This document shows positions 40,922-45,286 of a DNA stretch of 45,286 bases, piece by piece. Source of the stretch: Actinomycetes bacterium (GTDB taxonomy: Bacteria > Actinomycetota > Acidimicrobiia > Acidimicrobiales > Palsa-688); assembly GCA_021788115.1 (NCBI GenBank), contig JAJYLA010000010.1:1-45286 (forward strand). Direction: 5' to 3'. The position numbers were made by a program, and so were the translations under genes. The notes below the pieces were generated by a model. It saw nothing but the letters and a program-made list of their open reading frames with translations, had not been told where the DNA came from and did not search any database. How positions within the stretch are numbered: the stretch's first letter is position 1; each line of letters begins with the position of its first letter.

Positions 40922-42021
40922 TGGGCCTGCAGCCCGGCGAAACCGGCCGTTGTCGAGGCGAAGCCGAGCCGGCCGTCAGGGCTCACCTCCACGAAGTAGA
41001 GGTAGTGGGTGCTCGGCGGCGAGGCGGCCGCCGAGAGGGACGGCACGCCGGGGTTCGCGATCGGCGTCGGGGGCAGGCCCTTGCGCGTGCGGGTGTTGTA
41101 CGGGCTCGGCGCGTCGAGCTGGGCGACGGTCGGCACGGCCGTGGGGTCCTTGAGGCGCAGGTAATAGGTCTGGGTGGAATCGGCCCCGAGCGGCATGCCG
41201 GCGCGCAGCCGGTTGTACAGCACGCTCGCCACATCCCCCCGCTGGGCGGCGAACTTGGTCTCGCGCTCGACGATCGACGCCACCGTCACCACCTGGTACG
41301 CGGTGAGGTGGAGGCGGGCGGCGGCGGCGTCGAGGCCCAGCGCCGCAGCCTGCTCGTCGAAGGCGCCGATCATCTCCTCGAGGACGTCGGAGACGGTGTC
41401 GCCCTGGCGCACCTCGTAGGTGGCGGGAAAAAGGAGGCCCTCGAGGTCGTTGCTTCCCGCCGGCTCGTAGGGGCTGCGCACCTGTCCGTCCGATGCCGCC
41501 GCGAGGAAGGCCGCCGCAGACAGGTGCAGGCGCGGCAGGGCAGCCACCGCGTCGGCGATCTGGTGCAGGGTGTACCCCTCGGGGATCACCAGCCGGTCGG
41601 TGATGATGGGCGGGCCGGCCTCGAGCGCCCGCACCGCCGCGGCGTAGCTCGAGTTCCTGGGCAGGGAGTACGTGCCGGGGTACAGCGGCCCGTCCCCCTT
41701 GATCTTGACGTAGAGGGTGAAGAGGGTGCCGTCGTGGATCACCCCGGCGTGTGCCAGGAGCTGGCCGATGCGCGACGTGGAAGCCCCGGCGGGGATCTGC
41801 ACCGTCACGTCACGGCCCCGTCGCCCGCCCGGGTCGATCTGACCCTTGGTCCACAAGAAGCCGGCCACGGCCAGCACGACCAGCGCCGCGACCACAGCGG
41901 CGAGGGCCACGAGCACCGGATGGTGCCGCCGGCGCCGGCCCCGACGGGGAGGGTCGGAGGCGGGCGGGGGCGAGCGGAGGGAGTAACCCGGGGGCAAGAG
42001 GTCCTCGTGGGGTTCGTTCAC
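40897..42021 (-). CDS. mltG: Endolytic murein transglycosylase MltG
   Basis: MltG cuts nascent glycan strands at the membrane and sets their length. The 374-residue protein has a basic cytosolic lead, one membrane helix (about 36-57, VLVALAAVVAALVVLAVAGFL), a LysM-like subdomain (VTVQIPAGASTSRIGQLLAHAGVI) and the YceG catalytic domain. The catalytic Glu252 is in TVASIVERETK. GLLFPATYEV and VLYNRLRAGMPLGADSTQTYYL are further family segments. The GTG at 42021 overlaps the ruvX stop as GTGA. The final Cys of the protein is unremarkable. Confidence 0.94.
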   Translation of the reverse strand: MNEPHEDLLPPGYSLRSPPPASDPPRRGRRRRHHPVLVALAAVVAALVVLAVAGFLWTKGQIDPGGRRGRDVTVQIPAGASTSRIGQLLAHAGVIHDGTLFTLYVKIKGDGPLYPGTYSLPRNSSYAAAVRALEAGPPIITDRLVIPEGYTLHQIADAVAALPRLHLSAAAFLAAASDGQVRSPYEPAGSNDLEGLLFPATYEVRQGDTVSDVLEEMIGAFDEQAAALGLDAAAARLHLTAYQVVTVASIVERETKFAAQRGDVASVLYNRLRAGMPLGADSTQTYYLRLKDPTAVPTVAQLDAPSPYNTRTRKGLPPTPIANPGVPSLSAAASPPSTHYLYFVEVSPDGRLGFASTTAGFAGLQAQCRAAKLC

Positions 42022-42461
42022 GGCCGCCCCGCTTCCGCCCTGCGGCGGTCCACCCACCCCTGCAGCATCACCGCTGCGGCGGCCTGGTCGATGACCCGCC
42101 GGTGGCGGCGGGTGGGGCGCCCGCCGGCGCGCAGGCCGGCGGCGGCGGCCACGGTGGTCAGCCGCTCGTCGGCCTCCTCGACCTCGACGGAAAGCTCGGC
42201 GCGGAGGGCGGCGATCTCCTCCCGTGCGGCGTCGGCGGCCGGTCCGGACCTGCCGGTGAGGGTGAGGGGCACGCCCACCACGACACCGACCGCGCCGTAC
42301 TCGTCGACGATCGCCGCGAGCGCCCGCCGGTCGCCGGTCGCGTCGCCGGCTCGCTCGACGGTGGTGACGGGCGTGGCGACGGTCTGCCCGGAGTCGGTGA
42401 CCGCGACTCCGATACGACGGGAGCCGAGGTCGACGCCGACCACCCGGCCCTTCGGGATCAC
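42018..42461 (-). CDS. ruvX: Putative pre-16S rRNA nuclease/Holliday-junction resolvase-like protein (YqgF)
   Basis: The 147-residue RNase H-fold protein starts with GRVVGVDLGSRRIGVAVTD, the family N-terminal motif with the first catalytic Asp. It has VVVGVPLTLTGRSGPAADAA, then EEADERLTT, and ends with RRVIDQAAAAVMLQGWVD, which carries the last Asp. It is known as a maturation nuclease for 16S rRNA. The GTG at 42461 is 16 bases after the alaS stop. alaS-ruvX-mltG-aroE is a standard bacterial order. Confidence 0.93.
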   Translation of the reverse strand: MIPKGRVVGVDLGSRRIGVAVTDSGQTVATPVTTVERAGDATGDRRALAAIVDEYGAVGVVVGVPLTLTGRSGPAADAAREEIAALRAELSVEVEEADERLTTVAAAAGLRAGGRPTRRHRRVIDQAAAAVMLQGWVDRRRAEAGRP

Positions 42462-42477
42462 GGGGCGGGCCGCCGGG

Positions 42478-45081
42478 TCATCGGCCGAGCTTGGCCCGGA
42501 CCTGCTCGAGGGCCTCGTCGAGCCGGCTGGCGTCGCGCCCGCCGGCCAGCGCCTGCTCGGGGTTCCTGCCTCCGCCCCCGCCGCCCACCGTGCGCGCGGC
42601 GTCGGCGATGAGATCGGGGGCGCTCGGGGTGGCGCCCTTGCTCACCAGGGCGACAAGCGATGCCTTGCTCCCGTCGGGGCTGCCGCCGAGGACCACCGCC
42701 TGGAAGCTCCCCGCCTGGCGGACCTGGGCGGCGAGCTCGCGGAGCTGGTCCTGGCTGAGGCCGTCCGCACGGGCGACCACCCAGCCGTCGGTGGCGCCGT
42801 GGGCGATGGCGTGGGCCCGGTCGGCCAGGGCGGCCTGCTCCGCCGACCGGGCGCGGGCCTCGGCGTCGCGCAGGTCGGCGAGGCGCCGCTCCACCGCCGC
42901 GGTGAGCTCGTCGGGGCTGGCCCGCAGCAGCCCCGCCGCGTCGGCGATCTGCCGCTCCGCCTGGCGGAGCCGTGCCAGAGTGGCGGTGCCCGTGGTGGCC
43001 TCGATGCGGCGCAGGTTGGAGCCGATGGACCCCTCGGAGACGATCTGGAAGGGGCCGATCTGGCCGAGGCGGCTCACGTGGGTGCCGCCGCACAGCTCGG
43101 TGGACTCGGATCCGGCCCGCACCACCCGCACCTCGTCGCCGTACTTGTCCTCGAAGAACGCGATGGCGCCGAGGATCTCGGCGTCCTGCCGGCTCATCTG
43201 GGTGACGGTCACGTCCTCGTCGACGAGGACGCGGTCGTTGACGAGGTCCTCGACGCGCGAGATCTCCCCGGCGCTGAGCGGCCCGTAGTGCGTGAAGTCG
43301 AAGCGGAGCCGGTCGGGGGCGACGAGAGACCCCTGCTGCTTGACGTGCTCGCCGAGGACGGTCCGTAGCGCCCAGTGCAGCAGGTGGGTCCCGGTGTGGT
43401 TGCGGCGGATCGCGGCCCGCCGCTCGGCGTCGATCGATGCGGTGGCCGTCTGGCCGGCGTCGAGGTGCCCCTGCTCGAGGACCGCCAGGTGGCGGGTGAG
43501 GCCGGGCAGCGCGGCCGTGGTGTCCACGACCCGCGCGAGCCCGGTGTCGGTCTCGACGAAGCCCGTGTCGCCCACCTGTCCGCCACCCTCCGCGTAGAAG
43601 GGGGTCTCGTCGAGGAACACCTCGACCAGACGGTGCGAGGGGTCCGCGGGCGCGGCGGCGTCGAGCACGGCCAGCACCCGGGCCGTCGCCGTGTTGCTGG
43701 TGTAACCGAGGAAGCGCGTGGGGCCGCCGGCGTCGAGCAACGACCGGTAGGTGTCGAGGCGGTCCGGGTCCACGGCGGCTTGTCCTTTGCCCGCCTGCTT
43801 CGACTGCTCGCGCTGCTGGCGCATCGCCGCCGCGAAACCCTCCTCGTCGACGCCGGCGCCGCGCTCCGCGGCGATCTCGCGGGTGAGCTCGATCGGGAAG
43901 CCGTGGGTGTCGTGCAGGCGGAACGCCGCCTGGCCCGACACTGTCGTGGCGCCCTCGACGAGCTCCGCCTCGAGCATCGACAACCCGGCCCGCAGCGTCG
44001 CCCGGAAGCGGGCCTCCTCCCGCTCGGCGACGCCGACGAGGAACTCCTCGTCGCGCGCCAGCGCGGGGTAGGCCTCCCCCATCACGGCGACCGTCGAGCG
44101 GACCAGCTCGGGGGTGACGGGCTTGGTGACCCCCAGGGCGTAGGCCTGGCGAACCGCCCGGCGGATCAGCCGGCGCAGCACGTAGCCGCGGTCCTCGTTG
44201 CTCGGGAACACGCCGTCGCTCACCAGGAACGACATCGACCGGGCGTGGTCGGCCAGGATCCGCAAAGACACGTCCGTCTCGGGGTCCTCCCCGTAGGCGC
44301 GCCCCGTGAGCGACTCCGCCGTGGCGATGATGGGGCGCAGCACGTCGGTCTCCCAGATCGACGGCACATCCTGGAGGACCATCAGCACCCGCTCGAAGCC
44401 GGCGCCGGTGTCGATGTTGGGCTTGGGCAGCGGCGTCAGGGTGCCGTCGACCTGCCGGTCGAACTGCATGAACACCAGGTTCCAGATCTCGACGTAGCGC
44501 TCCTCGCCGCCCCCGCCGGCTGGGCCGCCCGCCGCCCCGAACGCCGGGCCCCGGTCGTAGTAGATCTCCGAGCAGGGCCCGCAGGGGCCGGTGTCGCCCA
44601 TCTCCCAGAAGTTGTCGTCGCCCATCCGCTGGATGCGCCCCGCGGGCACGCCGACGGTGTCGCGCCAGATGGCGGCCGCCTCGTCGTCGTCGGTGTAGAC
44701 GCTCACCCACAGCCGGTCCCCGTCGAGCTTGAAGGTGCTCGTGAGCAGCTCCCAGGCGAGGGGGATGGCCCCCTCCTTGAAGTAGTCGCCGAAGCTGAAG
44801 TTGCCGAGCATCTCGAAGAACGTCAGGTGGCGCGTGGTGCGCCCGACCAGGTCGATGTCGTCGTGCTTGCCGCGCACCCGGACGCACTTCTGGATGGTCG
44901 TGGCACGCGGGAAGGGCGGCCGTTCCTCGGCGAGGAAGTAGGGGATGAACTGGTTCATGCCGGCGTTCGTGAAGAGGGGCGCGCGGGGGTGGTGCGGGAT
45001 CAGCCCCGCCGAGGCCACGGCGGTGTGGCCGTGGTCGACGAAATATTGCGTGAAGGCGCGACGAAGCGAGTTTGCGTCCAT
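42478..45081 (-). CDS. alaS: Alanyl-tRNA synthetase
   Basis: AlaRS charges tRNA-Ala. The 867-residue protein has the class II catalytic core (FTNAGMNQFIPYFL, TTIQKCVRVRGKHDDIDLVGRTTRHLTFFEMLGNFSFGDYFKEGAI, GAGFERVLMVLQ). It also has the tRNA-recognition domain, an editing domain with zinc ligands HTGTHLLHWALR and CGGTHVSRLGQIG, and a C-Ala domain with a glycine-rich stretch near GGGGGGRNPEQALAGG. The ATG at 45081 starts MDANSLRRAFTQYF, the normal N-terminus. An upstream in-frame ATG at 45117 was rejected. There is no ribosome-binding site; a TAGTCT box is 13 bases upstream. Confidence 0.97.
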   Translation of the reverse strand: MDANSLRRAFTQYFVDHGHTAVASAGLIPHHPRAPLFTNAGMNQFIPYFLAEERPPFPRATTIQKCVRVRGKHDDIDLVGRTTRHLTFFEMLGNFSFGDYFKEGAIPLAWELLTSTFKLDGDRLWVSVYTDDDEAAAIWRDTVGVPAGRIQRMGDDNFWEMGDTGPCGPCSEIYYDRGPAFGAAGGPAGGGGEERYVEIWNLVFMQFDRQVDGTLTPLPKPNIDTGAGFERVLMVLQDVPSIWETDVLRPIIATAESLTGRAYGEDPETDVSLRILADHARSMSFLVSDGVFPSNEDRGYVLRRLIRRAVRQAYALGVTKPVTPELVRSTVAVMGEAYPALARDEEFLVGVAEREEARFRATLRAGLSMLEAELVEGATTVSGQAAFRLHDTHGFPIELTREIAAERGAGVDEEGFAAAMRQQREQSKQAGKGQAAVDPDRLDTYRSLLDAGGPTRFLGYTSNTATARVLAVLDAAAPADPSHRLVEVFLDETPFYAEGGGQVGDTGFVETDTGLARVVDTTAALPGLTRHLAVLEQGHLDAGQTATASIDAERRAAIRRNHTGTHLLHWALRTVLGEHVKQQGSLVAPDRLRFDFTHYGPLSAGEISRVEDLVNDRVLVDEDVTVTQMSRQDAEILGAIAFFEDKYGDEVRVVRAGSESTELCGGTHVSRLGQIGPFQIVSEGSIGSNLRRIEATTGTATLARLRQAERQIADAAGLLRASPDELTAAVERRLADLRDAEARARSAEQAALADRAHAIAHGATDGWVVARADGLSQDQLRELAAQVRQAGSFQAVVLGGSPDGSKASLVALVSKGATPSAPDLIADAARTVGGGGGGRNPEQALAGGRDASRLDEALEQVRAKLGR

Positions 45082-45286
45082 GTCTACCCGTCTAAGACTA
45101 CTGACCGTGGGTGGCATGCCCGCGCCGGCGGGCTGTGGCGACGCCCGGCGGGAGGCCTGGGGGGTCTGAGGGCGATGCGGGGGCCGGAGGCGCCGGCGGG
45201 GTCGAGGGGTGGGGCCGGCGCGACCGGAGCTGGATAGGGGCGTGGGGGGCGCCGGCGGCGGCGCCGGGGGCGCCGGCGGGGGCGCC
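45082..45286. other. Region upstream of alaS without a supported gene; GGCGCC-rich end
   Basis: The final 205 bases hold no gene I can support. GGCGCC occurs at 45248, 45260, 45269 and 45281 in a run of G/C only. On the minus strand one frame reads as a Pro/Ala-rich sequence ending at a stop before alaS, which might be the C-terminal tail of a gene starting outside the window, but composition alone would give the same picture. Confidence 0.4.
45095..45100 (-). promoter_or_regulatory. Possible -10 box of alaS
   Basis: TAGTCT on the minus strand ends 13 bases before the alaS ATG. Transcription would start about 6 bases before the ATG, so the leader would be too short for a ribosome-binding site. 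No -35 element is clear. Confidence 0.25.

Noticed and set aside
45117-45119. Upstream ATG as start of alaS
   Set aside because: It would add 12 residues before the conserved MDANSLRRAF start and would place the TAGTCT box inside the coding region.
1-45286. Search by eye for tRNA, rRNA, insertion sequences, prophage or defence genes
   Set aside because: No cloverleaf-like segment, transposase motif, phage gene or defence signature was seen; gene-free gaps are all under 300 bases.
45248-45286. GGCGCC repeats at the right edge as a recombination or binding-site array
   Set aside because: The spacing (12, 9, 12 bases) is compatible with Ala/Pro/Gly codon repetition in pure G/C sequence; no independent support.

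Overview
The window is a very GC-rich chromosomal segment from an actinobacterium. The evidence is the mycobacterial-type integration host factor beside gmk, the gmk-rpoZ-coaBC-metK-priA order, frequent GTG/TTG starts and NTGA stop/start overlaps. A complete monoderm-style type IV pilus cluster sits inside the aro gene block. From memory of synteny this suggests Acidimicrobiia or a nearby deep-branching class; that placement is inference. Nearly all genes are on the minus strand, so biological order runs from right to left.

Right end (45286 to 40001): about 200 bases with no supported gene, then alaS, ruvX (yqgF), mltG and aroE. Next, 39925 to 23246, comes the pilus cluster: a DUF4388/PATAN-type protein with pentapeptide repeats, pilB, pilT, pilC, a secreted NlpC/P60 endopeptidase, the major pilin gene followed by a strong terminator, a polytopic membrane protein that may be a GT-C glycosyltransferase, the prepilin peptidase, a fused pilM-pilN gene, pilO, a small bitopic protein, and three large minor-pilin-like proteins. 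No PilQ secretin is present, as expected for a single-membrane cell.

Middle (23196 to 15813): aroC, aroK, aroB and aroQ overlap in one operon. Two plus-strand genes follow, an acyl-ACP thioesterase-like protein and a lipoprotein polysaccharide deacetylase. Then come pepQ, efp and nusB on the minus strand, and a plus-strand two-gene ABC-2 exporter.

Left part (13400 to 1): a complete UMP-synthesis operon runs pyrR-pyrB-pyrC-carA-carB-pyrD-pyrF and continues without a real gap into mihF, gmk, rpoZ, coaBC, metK and the first part of priA. The pyr leader carries a PyrR-binding-loop candidate. It also has an unmistakable intrinsic terminator that lies inside the first codons of pyrR if the best-supported TTG start is right. 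No pyrK accompanies pyrD.

I found no transposon, prophage, CRISPR array, tRNA or rRNA. No stretch over 300 bases lacks a gene. Most of the window is conserved housekeeping DNA. The features most worth a second look are the pyrR leader, the domain fusions and minor pilins of the pilus cluster, the structured pilA leader, and a recurring TAGCNT box placed 6-7 bases before start codons, which suggests leaderless transcripts.
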